From Aquisphaera insulae (GTDB lineage Bacteria; Planctomycetota; Planctomycetia; Isosphaerales; Isosphaeraceae), in NCBI RefSeq assembly GCF_011064615.1, contig NZ_JAALJH010000008.1:119355-183354 (forward strand): a stretch of DNA of 64,000 bases, written 5' to 3'. Positions 16,353-24,730 of the stretch are shown one piece after another (within the stretch, counting starts at the first letter, position 1; the number at the start of each line of letters is the position of its first letter). A program made the position numbers and the translations under genes. The notes beneath the pieces were generated by a model. That model was not told where the DNA came from. It did not search any database and worked only from the letters and a program-made list of their open reading frames with translations.

Positions 16353-17654
16353 TCAGAGCCCATTCATCAGCGCGGCAATGACCATGACCGTCCCCCCCAG
16401 GGCAAGCGGGCCGGCGACGAGCCGGATCATCCTCGAGGCCGGGGCCCCCGACAGCTTCCCGCACATCGCCACCACCGCCGCCGCCGGGCTCATCGTCCGG
16501 CCGAAGTGAGCACCCACCGACGCCAGCGTGCCGAGTCGAACCGGGTCAATCCCCATGGAATCACAGACCGGGACGAAGAACTCCATGATCGAGACCGCCG
16601 GTGCGATCCCCGTTCCAGACGCCACGGCCAGGGCCCAGGGGGCCACCGTGGCGACGACCAGGGTCAGGCGGGGAGATCCGACGAGTCCCCGGATCATCAG
16701 CCCGATCAGCCCGCTCAGTCGTATCCCCTCCGCGAACGTCGAGGCGGCCACGATGAGCGAAATCACGTGCGTGTACGCATAGCCGGCCCCATCGAAGAAG
16801 GCCGAGCCGAGCTTGCGAATCGCTCCCGGGCAGGTCAGCCCCGCGCAGCCGATCCCCAGGAACATCGCCGCCAGGATCCGCGCCGGGTCGCGGAAGGCAT
16901 GGATCGGAGAGAACCGGCCGAGCAGCGGATCGGCGAAGAGGATCAGGAGCGGGACCAGGGGGACGACGGCCTTGCGGAGGTCGGCCCGAGCGGACGAGGG
17001 TTCGGGCGCGGGCTCGACCGTCCCATCAATCGGAACCGTCGCGATGGTTCGCCGTGCGTTCAAGAGCCAGAAGGAGACGAGGGCCGTCCCGCAGGCCGCC
17101 AGATTCAGTCGAGCCGACCGGAGGACCGCCTCGTGACCCGAGAGGCCGGTCAACTGGGCGAGCTTGCGCATCTCGACGGCGCCCGGATTGAACAGCTCAC
17201 CGCCCATCGACGAACCGATCAGGAGCACCGCGCCGGCCACCTCCGGGGCCATCTCATTGGCCAGCAGGAGCGGGATCAAGATCGGCCCCAGGACCGCGGC
17301 GGTCCCCGTCTGGCTGACGATGGTGGAGTTGATCACGTAACCGGCGGCGATCCCGCCGGGAACCAGGAGCCATCGCACCCGACGGAGCGGACACAGGAGC
17401 AGTCGGACGAGATGCTGGTCGCAGCCGGTCAACTTGAGGACGTGCGCGAAGCCGAGCGCGGAGCAGATCGGCACGACGGTCGCGGAATTGGCCATCTCGG
17501 CCACGACCTTGTCGAGCATCGGGACGACGCCGGCCGTGAAGAGGAAGAGCGGCAGCGACGCCGCCAGCAGGACCAGTCGAACCTCCGCCCCGCGGAGGAT
17601 CAGCGCCACGACGAGGACCAGGTCGAGGATGGCGAAGGTGATCGTCCAGTCCAT
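16353..17654 (-). CDS. DcuC-type C4-dicarboxylate carrier
   Basis: 433 residues with about 12 hydrophobic spans. 'INSTIVSQTGTAAVLGPILIPLL' and 'IGSSMGGELFNPGAVEM' are the conserved segments of the DcuC / anaerobic C4-dicarboxylate carrier family (ion-transporter superfamily). Such carriers exchange or export succinate, fumarate or related acids across the inner membrane. It starts 27 bases after the PLP-enzyme stop, so co-expression with a dehydratase that yields 2-oxoacids is likely. The exact substrate is not decided by sequence. Confidence 0.82.
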   Translation of the reverse strand: MDWTITFAILDLVLVVALILRGAEVRLVLLAASLPLFLFTAGVVPMLDKVVAEMANSATVVPICSALGFAHVLKLTGCDQHLVRLLLCPLRRVRWLLVPGGIAAGYVINSTIVSQTGTAAVLGPILIPLLLANEMAPEVAGAVLLIGSSMGGELFNPGAVEMRKLAQLTGLSGHEAVLRSARLNLAACGTALVSFWLLNARRTIATVPIDGTVEPAPEPSSARADLRKAVVPLVPLLILFADPLLGRFSPIHAFRDPARILAAMFLGIGCAGLTCPGAIRKLGSAFFDGAGYAYTHVISLIVAASTFAEGIRLSGLIGLMIRGLVGSPRLTLVVATVAPWALAVASGTGIAPAVSIMEFFVPVCDSMGIDPVRLGTLASVGAHFGRTMSPAAAVVAMCGKLSGAPASRMIRLVAGPLALGGTVMVIAALMNGL

Positions 17655-17681
17655 GCGGCGGCCCCGGCCGGCCGTGAGCTC

Positions 17682-18671
17682 TCAGTGGCGCCCCGACAGC
17701 GAGTCGAAGAACGGCCCCACATCCACGTTGCCGCCGCTGAGGATGATACCGACTCTCTCACCCGGAACCGAGAGGTTACCCCGGAGCAGGGGGGCCACGA
17801 CGACGGCGCTCGAGGGTTCGATGACGATCTTGAGCCGCTCCCACACGAACCGCGTGGCCTCGATCAGCTCGTCGTCGGTTGCCGTCACGATCTCGTCGAC
17901 GTGGCGGGAGATCACCGCGAAGGTCCGCGTCCCCAGCGAGGTCCGCAGGCCGTCGGCGATGGTCTTCGGGTCGCCGGAAGGCTGGATCGTGCCGGCCTCG
18001 AGCGAGCGACGTGCGTCGTCCGCGACCGACGGCTCGGCGCCAAGGACATGGATGGCCGGCGCCCGCCCCTTGGCCACCAGGGCCGTCCCGGAGGCGAGCC
18101 CGCCGCCGCCGACGGGCGCGATCACCGCGTCGAGCCGGCCGACCTGGTCCAGGAGCTCGAGCGCCGCCGTCCCCTGGCCCGCGATCACGTTCCAGTCGTT
18201 GTAGGGGTGGACCAGCGTGAGTTGGTGGGCCTCGATCTCCGCGGCCACGGCGGCCTCGCGCGCGGCCAGCGTCGGCTCGCAGAGGACGATCCGTGCCCCG
18301 TATCCCGCCGTGGCGGCCTTCTTGACGGCCGGCGCGGTGCGGGGCATGACGATCGTCACGGGAACGCCGAGGAGCTTTCCCGCCAGGGCCAGGGCCTGGG
18401 CGTGGTTGCCGGAGGAATGCGTCACCACGCCATGGAACTTGCGGTCCTCGTCGAGCTGGAGCAGTGCGTTCATCGCCCCGCGGAACTTGAACGCCCCGAC
18501 TCGCTGGAAATTCTCGCACTTGAGGAAGACCGAGAGGCCGGAGCGCTCATCGAGCGTCCGCGAGGTCAGCACGGGCGTGCGGTGGATCCAGGGCTCCAAC
18601 CGCCGCGCCGCGTCCTCGATGTCGGCCAGGCCGATCTCGACGGGGACCGTGTCGTGATTCCTCAGAGACAT
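17682..18671 (-). CDS. Threonine/serine dehydratase-type PLP enzyme (fold type II)
   Basis: 329 residues, catalytic domain only: the ACT-like regulatory domain of biosynthetic IlvA is absent. The PLP lysine is in 'VGAFKFRGAMNALLQL'; the substrate loop is SSGNHAQ, the phosphate-binding glycine loop is 'PVGGGGLASGTAL', and the cofactor-ring serine is in 'IILSGGNVD'. The family includes catabolic threonine ammonia-lyase, serine racemase and threo-3-hydroxyaspartate ammonia-lyase. Next to a C4-dicarboxylate carrier the last option, giving oxaloacetate, is attractive; next to thrS, threonine breakdown is too. Sequence alone does not decide. It starts 28 bases after thrS. Confidence 0.88.
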   Translation of the reverse strand: MSLRNHDTVPVEIGLADIEDAARRLEPWIHRTPVLTSRTLDERSGLSVFLKCENFQRVGAFKFRGAMNALLQLDEDRKFHGVVTHSSGNHAQALALAGKLLGVPVTIVMPRTAPAVKKAATAGYGARIVLCEPTLAAREAAVAAEIEAHQLTLVHPYNDWNVIAGQGTAALELLDQVGRLDAVIAPVGGGGLASGTALVAKGRAPAIHVLGAEPSVADDARRSLEAGTIQPSGDPKTIADGLRTSLGTRTFAVISRHVDEIVTATDDELIEATRFVWERLKIVIEPSSAVVVAPLLRGNLSVPGERVGIILSGGNVDVGPFFDSLSGRH

Positions 18672-18699
18672 GGGATGTCACCTCGATCCGGCGGGTCGA

Positions 18700-20916
18700 T
18701 CAGTACTCGTGGCCGCTCGCCGTCTCCTCGGTGTCGGTGGCCGACGTGAGCGGTGCAATCTGATGCATGAAACGCTCCTCGACCTCGCGCTGGATCCTCG
18801 CGATGGCCTGGGACAGGGGCATCGCGCCCTGGTCACCGGCGGTCCGATCGCGGTAGGCCACGGCCTCTTGCTCCGCCTCCTTGGCCCCGACGACGAGCAT
18901 CACCGGGATCTTCTCGAGCTGGGCATCGCGGATCTTGGCGTTGATCTTCTCGGGCCGGTGATCGAGCGTCGCCCGGAAGCCGGCGGCGAGCAACTTCTTG
19001 AGGACCGACTGGGCATAGTCCGCAACCTTGTCCGAGATCGGCAGGACCCGGACCTGCTCCGGGGCGAGCCAGAGCGGGAAGGCGCCGGCGAAGTGCTCGA
19101 TGAGGATACCGAAGAACCGTTCGAGGCTGCCGAACGGGGCCCGGTGGATCATCACGGGGCGATGCAGGTGGTTGTCCTGGCCGATGTACTCGAGCTGGAA
19201 CCGCTCCGGCAGCACGTAATCGAGCTGGACCGTGCCGAGCTGCCACTCGCGGCCCAGGCAATCGCGGACGATGAAGTCCACCTTGGGGCCGTAGAAGGCG
19301 GCCTCGCCGGTGCCGACGAAATAGGGGAGCTTCATCTCCTCGAGCACCGCGGCGATCTCGTCCTCGGCGCGCTTCCAGACCTGCCCATCGACGCCCTGGA
19401 ATTTCGGGTCGCTGGGGTCATGCTTCGAGAGTCGGATCTTGTAGTCGCCCAGCCCCAGCGAGCTCAGGACGAACTGGGTCAGCTCCATCGTCGACTTGAA
19501 CTCGTCCCGGACCTGGTCGTGGGTGCAGAACAGGTGGGCGTCATCCTGGGTGAAGCCGCGGACCCGGGTCAGGCCGGAAAGCTCGCCGGACTGCTCGTAG
19601 CGGTAGACGGTCCCGAACTCCGCCAGCCGCAGGGGCAGGTCGCGGTAGCTTCGGGGCTCGGCGGCATAGATCTGGATGTGGTGCGGACAGTTCATCGGCT
19701 TGAGCAGATACCCTTCGTAGTCGCAGGTGGACTCGATGTAGGCGATTCGCTCCGGCACCGTCATCTCGAAGAACGATTTCGAGGCGTCGGGCGCGGCCCC
19801 GTCCTCGGCCGGTTTCCGGGGGAGTCGCTCGGGTATCCCGGCCCGCGCCAGCAAGGTGCGCTGTTCGGCCTCGTCGATCGATTCCGCCACCAGGCCGTCG
19901 AGCAGCTCCTTGGCGGCGTCATCGGTGAGCATCCGGAGCGGGGGAAACTGTGCGTCGCGGTATTTCGGATAGTGGCCGCTGCACTGATAGAGGTCGATCT
20001 TGCCGATGTGGGGCGTGTAGACCGGCGAGTAGCCGCGCTTGACGAGCTCGGTCTTCATGAAGTTCTCGAGGATCCCGCGGACGGTCGCCCCCTTGGGCAT
20101 CCAGAGGATCAGCCCCTTGCCGACGAGCGGCGAGATCGTGAACAGGCCGAGCTCCTTGCCGATCCTGCGATGGTCGCGCTTCCGCGCCTCCTCAACCTGC
20201 GCCAGGTAGGCATCGAGCTCCTTCCTGTCGAAGAAGGCGGTGCCGTAGACGCGCTGGAGCATCTTCCGGTCGGTCTGCCCTTTCCAGTAGGCGCCGGCGA
20301 TCGAGAGGAGCTTGAATGCGCCGACCTTGCCCGCGTTGGGGATGTGGGGGCCGCGACAGAGGTCGACGAATTCACCCTGCCGATAGAAGGAGAGCACCCC
20401 GTACTTGTGGAGCTCGCCGTCGATATGCTCGACCTTGAGGGTCTGGCCGAGATCGGCGACGAACTGGCGGGCCTCGTCGACGGGGAGGCTGAAGCGTTCG
20501 AAGGGCTCGGCGTCCTTGATGATCCTCGCCATCTCGGCCTCGACGGCGGCGAAATCGGACTCGGAGAGGCTCTTGCCGTCGATCTCGACGTCGTAGTAGA
20601 AGCCATTGGCCGTCGTCGGCCCGAAGGCGAGTCGGACGCCGGGGAAGAGGCGCATGATGGCCCGCGCCATGATGTGCGCGGTGGAGTGGCGGAGGACATC
20701 CAGGGCCTCGCGGTCCCGGGACGTCAGGATCCGCATCTCAACGGCCTGGGACGTCCCGTCTTCGAGCGGACGATCCAGATCGACGATGGCTCCGTTCGCG
20801 ACGGCCGCGACGGCCGCATCGGCCAGCCGCTTGCCGATCCCGGCGGCAACCTCTCGCGGGCTCACCCCGTCGGGATATTCCTTCAGCGAACCGTCCGGCA
20901 ACTTGATCTGAACCAT
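18700..20916 (-). CDS. thrS: Threonine--tRNA ligase
   Basis: 738 residues, about 95 longer than the E. coli enzyme. An N-terminal TGS domain (1-62), the editing domain with HSTAHIMARA (HxxxH), the class II catalytic core and the C-terminal anticodon-binding domain ('PEQVRVLPISDKVADYAQ') are all present. The zinc Cys is in 'LKPMNCPHHIQIY', and motif 2 and motif 3 regions ('RYEQSGELSGLTRVRGFTQDD', 'MIHRAPFGSLERFFGILIEH') are intact. The extra length sits mainly in about 75 residues (about 325-400) between the 'CSGHYPKYRDAQFPP' strand and the zinc Cys, containing an acidic helix and a disordered 'RKPAEDGAAPDAS' linker. First gene of the minus-strand operon. Start ATG at 20916. Confidence 0.97.
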   Translation of the reverse strand: MVQIKLPDGSLKEYPDGVSPREVAAGIGKRLADAAVAAVANGAIVDLDRPLEDGTSQAVEMRILTSRDREALDVLRHSTAHIMARAIMRLFPGVRLAFGPTTANGFYYDVEIDGKSLSESDFAAVEAEMARIIKDAEPFERFSLPVDEARQFVADLGQTLKVEHIDGELHKYGVLSFYRQGEFVDLCRGPHIPNAGKVGAFKLLSIAGAYWKGQTDRKMLQRVYGTAFFDRKELDAYLAQVEEARKRDHRRIGKELGLFTISPLVGKGLILWMPKGATVRGILENFMKTELVKRGYSPVYTPHIGKIDLYQCSGHYPKYRDAQFPPLRMLTDDAAKELLDGLVAESIDEAEQRTLLARAGIPERLPRKPAEDGAAPDASKSFFEMTVPERIAYIESTCDYEGYLLKPMNCPHHIQIYAAEPRSYRDLPLRLAEFGTVYRYEQSGELSGLTRVRGFTQDDAHLFCTHDQVRDEFKSTMELTQFVLSSLGLGDYKIRLSKHDPSDPKFQGVDGQVWKRAEDEIAAVLEEMKLPYFVGTGEAAFYGPKVDFIVRDCLGREWQLGTVQLDYVLPERFQLEYIGQDNHLHRPVMIHRAPFGSLERFFGILIEHFAGAFPLWLAPEQVRVLPISDKVADYAQSVLKKLLAAGFRATLDHRPEKINAKIRDAQLEKIPVMLVVGAKEAEQEAVAYRDRTAGDQGAMPLSQAIARIQREVEERFMHQIAPLTSATDTEETASGHEY

Positions 20917-21286
20917 CGTTGCGCAACTCTCCGATCTCTCTGGGCCGCAAGTAGATCGGAAGCGGCCCGGCGAAGCCTCCCCTCGCCGCGACGTTCCCTG
21001 GGCCCGTTCCTGACGGAAGCCCAGATTAACGGATCAGCCCGCCGGCTGCCAATGGAGCCGTACCGGGAGGGCGTGGCTCGAGCCACCTTGCGGGTCCTGA
21101 CGGATCGAGGCCCCACCGACGCCCGGTGGATCCGCTGTCGCCCAAGGTAAGCGAGACTTCTGGATCCAGTTGTCCTATAATCCGAGGAAGCAACCGGCGC
21201 GTCGTCCTTGCCGATCGAAGCCGGCGAGGAGCCCGGACGCGATGACCGCGTCCGGTGCCGGTAGAGTTGGCAACAGGAGTTCCCTC
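20917..21286. other. Divergent intergenic region between thrS and the flavin oxidoreductase
   Basis: 370 bases. It holds a perfect TATAAT for the plus-strand gene (21176-21181). I see no T-box, no tRNA-like element and no clear thrS promoter. Short open frames here have no ribosome binding site. Confidence 0.6.
21176..21181 (+). promoter_or_regulatory. -10 box upstream of the nitronate monooxygenase-like gene
   Basis: A perfect TATAAT, rare in this GC-rich DNA, lies 106 bases before the chosen start. No good -35 box is found 16-18 bases upstream, so confidence is modest. Confidence 0.4.
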
Positions 21287-22510
21287 ATGCTGGAATCGAG
21301 GTTCGCTCCGCTGCGGATCCGGGGCAAGGCCTTGCTCCCGATCGTTCAGGGTGGCATGGGCGTGGGCATCTCTGCGCACCGGCTGGCGGGGAATGTGGCG
21401 CGGCTGGGTGGCATGGGTACGATCGCGGCCGTGGACCTGCGCCAGCATCATCCCGACCTGCTGGAGCGGTCGGCCCGCTGCCGCGACCGCGGGGTGATCA
21501 GCGAGGTGAATCGGGTCGCGCTCGATCGCGAGATCCGGGCCGCGAAGGAGATTGCGGGCGGTCGGGGGCTGGTCGCGGTGAACGTCATGAGGGCGGTCAG
21601 CGACTACGCCATGTTCGTCCGCCAGTCTTGCGAGAGCGGGGCGGACGCGATCGTGATGGGGGCCGGCCTGCCGCTCGACCTCCCGGACATGACGGCGGAG
21701 TTCCCGGAAGTCGCCCTGATCCCGATCCTGTCGGACGCCCGCGGCATCAACGTCGTCCTCAAGAAATGGGTCAGGAAGGATCGGCTCCCCGACGCCATCG
21801 TCATCGAGCATCCGTTCTTCGCCGGCGGCCACCTGGGCGCGACCAAGCTCGAGGACCTGGACGAACCCCGTTTCGACTTCGAGCAGGTGATCCCGGCGAC
21901 GATGGACCTCTTCGCATCGATGGGGATCGAGCCGGGCCGGATCCCGCTGATCGCGGCGGGCGGGATCAACAGCCACGAACGACTCTGCCGGGCCCTCTCC
22001 ATGGGGGCGTCCGCGGTCCAGATCGGGACGCCGTTCGCGGTCACCGAGGAGGGGGACGCCCACGAGAACTTCAAGCGTGTCCTGGCCGGGGCCGGCCCGG
22101 AGGACATCGTCACCTTCATGAGCGACGCCGGCCTGCCGGCGCGAGCCGTGCGCACCCCCTGGCTGGGCCGCTATCTCGATCGGGTGGACGAGCTCCAGGC
22201 GAAGGCCCACCCGAGGAATTGCCGGCTCGGTTCCGAGTGCCTGCTGGCTTGCGGACTTCGCGACGGCAATCCCAAGGCGGGCCAGTTCTGCATCGCCGTG
22301 CACCTTGCCGCCGCGGTGCACGGTGACGTGGAGCACGGCCTTTTCTTCCGCGGCGGTGAGCCGCTCCCGTTCGGCGACGTCATCGCGCCCGTCGCTCAGC
22401 TCATGGAGTATTTCCTGACCGGGGTGAAACCGGCCTTCCTGCAGGCTCCGGCCGCGGCCACGGTCCTTCACGAACCGTCCCTGCCGGGAGCGGCGCTCCA
22501 GAATGCCTGA
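21287..22510 (+). CDS. Nitronate monooxygenase-like FMN-dependent oxidoreductase
   Basis: 407 residues from the ATG at 21287 behind AGGAG; the 39 codons upstream in frame are Arg/Pro-rich and contain the -10 box, so they are rejected. A TIM-barrel flavin domain is shown by 'PIVQGGMGVGISAHRLAGNVARLGGMGTI', the catalytic-His region 'EHPFFAGGHLGA' (compare the GGHRG motif of 2-nitropropane dioxygenases) and the phosphate-binding 'AAGGINSHERLCRALSMGASAVQIGTPF'. These enzymes oxidise alkyl nitronates or act as NAD(P)H:quinone reductases. The C-terminal ~60 residues, containing three Cys, differ from the short bacterial enzymes. Alone on its strand, convergent with pdxH. Confidence 0.85.
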   Translation: MLESRFAPLRIRGKALLPIVQGGMGVGISAHRLAGNVARLGGMGTIAAVDLRQHHPDLLERSARCRDRGVISEVNRVALDREIRAAKEIAGGRGLVAVNVMRAVSDYAMFVRQSCESGADAIVMGAGLPLDLPDMTAEFPEVALIPILSDARGINVVLKKWVRKDRLPDAIVIEHPFFAGGHLGATKLEDLDEPRFDFEQVIPATMDLFASMGIEPGRIPLIAAGGINSHERLCRALSMGASAVQIGTPFAVTEEGDAHENFKRVLAGAGPEDIVTFMSDAGLPARAVRTPWLGRYLDRVDELQAKAHPRNCRLGSECLLACGLRDGNPKAGQFCIAVHLAAAVHGDVEHGLFFRGGEPLPFGDVIAPVAQLMEYFLTGVKPAFLQAPAAATVLHEPSLPGAALQNA

Positions 22511-22612
22511 CTCTCCCTCCTGGAGGGGCACTGTCCCACGACCGGGCGCGCCGAGGCTCGCCCGGTCGCCGGACGGAGCCGGCTCCTGCGGGATGTTCGC
22601 AGTCTGGCCGCT

Positions 22613-23248
22613 TCAGGGCGAAAGACGGTCGATCTGCCAGCTTGAACCATCGCGGGTGTACCGCAGTCGATCGTGAAGGCGGCTGGGACGGCCCTGCCAG
22701 AATTCGATCGAGGAGGGGACGAGGCAGTAGCCGCCCCAGTGCGCCGGGCGGGGCACCTGTCGATCGGCGAATTCCGCCTCCAGCTCCCGGACCCGCGCCT
22801 CCAGTGACTCACGGTCCGGGATCACGGTGCTCTGGCGGGAGGCCCAGGCACCGACCTTCGAGCCTTCGGGGCGACTGTCGAAGTAGGCGTCGGATTCCTC
22901 CGCCGGCACCTTCTCCAGGGACCCTTCCACCCGCACCTGACGCTCGAGAGCGTGCCAGAAGAAGACCATCGCGGCCCGCGGATTGGCGGCGATCTCCGAC
23001 CCTTTGCGGCTCTCGTAATTCGTGAAGAAGGTGAACCCGCGCGGTTCGCAGCCGCGCAGGAGCATCACCCGCGCCGAGGGCTGCCCGTCGGGCGATGACG
23101 TGGCCAGGATGAACGCGTGGGGCTCCGGCACCTGGGATTTCACCGCGTCCTCGAACCAGACCTGGAACTGGCGGATCGGATCGGTCGCGACGCCGGACTC
23201 GGACAGGCTGTCCCGGTCGAACTCACGCCTCATGTCATTCAGTGGCAA
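22613..23248 (-). CDS. pdxH: Pyridoxamine/pyridoxine 5'-phosphate oxidase
   Basis: 211 residues, full length. It has the FMN-binding split-barrel fold with '[27 protein letters not shown]', '[17 protein letters not shown]' and the C-terminal '[23 protein letters not shown]' signature with the substrate-contacting Arg and His. It makes pyridoxal 5'-phosphate in the last step of vitamin B6 synthesis or salvage, using oxygen. It lies 15 bases after the AGE epimerase on the same strand, probably co-transcribed, although no functional tie is obvious. Confidence 0.96.
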   Translation of the reverse strand: MPLNDMRREFDRDSLSESGVATDPIRQFQVWFEDAVKSQVPEPHAFILATSSPDGQPSARVMLLRGCEPRGFTFFTNYESRKGSEIAANPRAAMVFFWHALERQVRVEGSLEKVPAEESDAYFDSRPEGSKVGAWASRQSTVIPDRESLEARVRELEAEFADRQVPRPAHWGGYCLVPSSIEFWQGRPSRLHDRLRYTRDGSSWQIDRLSP

Positions 23249-23263
23249 GGGATCATCTCCGCG

Positions 23264-24634
23264 TCAGTGTCCCGCCGCTTCGTTGCGGATCATGCGGACG
23301 ACGTTCATCATCGCGCGGGACGTGTGATAGTTGGCCTTCCACGGGCTCGCCTTGGCCCCGTCGCCGCGGAGGTCTCCCTCCCGCTCCGTCTCGGCGAACC
23401 AGCCGTCGAACTTCGGATCGAGCATGTGGGCCCGGATGAAGCTCCATTGCATCAGGAAGGCGCGACGATAGCGGTCGGTCTCGCGGCCGTACTTCGCATC
23501 CATGAGGAGGAGCGCGTTGAGGCCCTCGGCCTGGGTCCACCAGACCTTGGTCAGGTCGAATGCCCGGTTGGTCGCGACGTCCCCCTTGTCGTAGAAGCCG
23601 CCGTGCTCCTCGTCCCAGCCCCCCTCCAGGGCATGATCGACGAGGGACCTGGCGACCTTCCACGTTCGAGGATCGTTCGGCTCCCCCAGGACTTCGGCCG
23701 CCTCGACCAGCAGGAACGCGGTCTCCACGTCGTGGCCGTAGGAATCGTGCGAGGGGATGACCTTCCAGTCCCGGGTGAGGTACAGGTTGAGCAGCCCCGG
23801 CGCGGCCGCGATCCGGTCGCGGACCAGGGCGAAGACCTCGGCGAGCCGATCGCGGACCACGCGGCGGTCATCCACCTTCGCCAGCTCGGCAAGCGCCTCG
23901 AGCATGTGGATATGTGAATTCATGGTCTTCTGGCCGTAGGGGATGCCAAGCCGGTCCACCTTGCCGGTCGACGGCGCGGCGTCCGGCCCGTGAATCGGCG
24001 TCCCGTCCCGCCTCAGGGCCTCGAAGTAGCCCCCGTCCCGGTTGTCGTGCGCGTGGGCCTCGAGCCAGTCGAAGGCGTCGCGCGCGACCTTGAGGGCCCG
24101 CTCGTCGCCGCCCACGGCCCGGAGCTTGCTGGCGGCATAGATCACGAACGACGTGCCGTAGACGTGCTTCTCGTCGCCGAGCCGCGGGTCCAGGCGACCC
24201 CGGGCGTCCAGGATCCAGTGAAAGCCGCCGTGTTCGGCGTCGCGCATCACGTCGTCGAGGAACGCCAGGCCGTGCCGGGCATGGCCCAGGTATTCCTCGC
24301 GGCGGTCCTTCGAGTATTCCGCGAAGGCGGCGGCGGTCCAGGTCATCCTGGCCTGGTAGACCTGAAACTTGCTGACGTCGGGCCGGATCGACCAGTCCCG
24401 GGCGAGCTCCTGGTGGAATCCGCCGTGCTCGCGGTCGATCGCGTGCGGATACCAGTGCCCCGAGAGCTCGCCGCGAAGCTGTGCGTCGATCGGCGCGGCC
24501 AGGTCGGCGACGGCCGCCACCTGCTGGGCGATCGCCATCGGAAGCTGCGGGATCGCCGCGAGGAGGCCGATCGCGAGGAGGATTCGAGCGGCCCGAATCT
24601 GGCCGGGGAGGGGTCTCGGGCGGGTGCGGGTCAT
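23264..24634 (-). CDS. Secreted AGE-family epimerase/isomerase (cellobiose 2-epimerase-like)
   Basis: 456 residues from the ATG at 24634 (GAGGA five bases upstream); an earlier frame opening at 24703 is rejected because the signal peptide (residues about 15-37, ending IAQQ) then sits internally. The (alpha/alpha)6 barrel is visible through recurring 'EHGGFHQEL', 'EHGGFHWILD' and 'EHGGFYDKGD' units. The expected catalytic His residues lie in 'NSHIHMLEALAEL' and 'YGHDVETAFLLVEAAE', and 'WWTQAEGLNALLL' is conserved in cellobiose 2-epimerases. It likely epimerises a sugar reducing end at C2, but the export signal is unusual for this normally cytoplasmic family. The kinase gene upstream ends 96 bases before it. 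Confidence 0.85.
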   Translation of the reverse strand: MTRTRPRPLPGQIRAARILLAIGLLAAIPQLPMAIAQQVAAVADLAAPIDAQLRGELSGHWYPHAIDREHGGFHQELARDWSIRPDVSKFQVYQARMTWTAAAFAEYSKDRREEYLGHARHGLAFLDDVMRDAEHGGFHWILDARGRLDPRLGDEKHVYGTSFVIYAASKLRAVGGDERALKVARDAFDWLEAHAHDNRDGGYFEALRRDGTPIHGPDAAPSTGKVDRLGIPYGQKTMNSHIHMLEALAELAKVDDRRVVRDRLAEVFALVRDRIAAAPGLLNLYLTRDWKVIPSHDSYGHDVETAFLLVEAAEVLGEPNDPRTWKVARSLVDHALEGGWDEEHGGFYDKGDVATNRAFDLTKVWWTQAEGLNALLLMDAKYGRETDRYRRAFLMQWSFIRAHMLDPKFDGWFAETEREGDLRGDGAKASPWKANYHTSRAMMNVVRMIRNEAAGH

Positions 24635-24730
24635 GCGGTCCTCGACGCGGGTGCGATTGCTGGGACTCCGGTCGATTATCGCGCAGGGCGGGCCTCGCCA
24701 CAACCTCCCGGCGACGACGGCGTGGACGGA

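Noticed and set aside
15765..18749. 994-codon plus-strand frame over yajQ, the carrier and the dehydratase
   Set aside because: All three minus-strand genes carry diagnostic family motifs; the plus-strand product is low-complexity Arg/Asp/Glu.
20917..21175. Possible T-box or threonine-responsive leader before thrS
   Set aside because: No specifier stem, no conserved T-box sequence and no terminator/antiterminator pair could be found.
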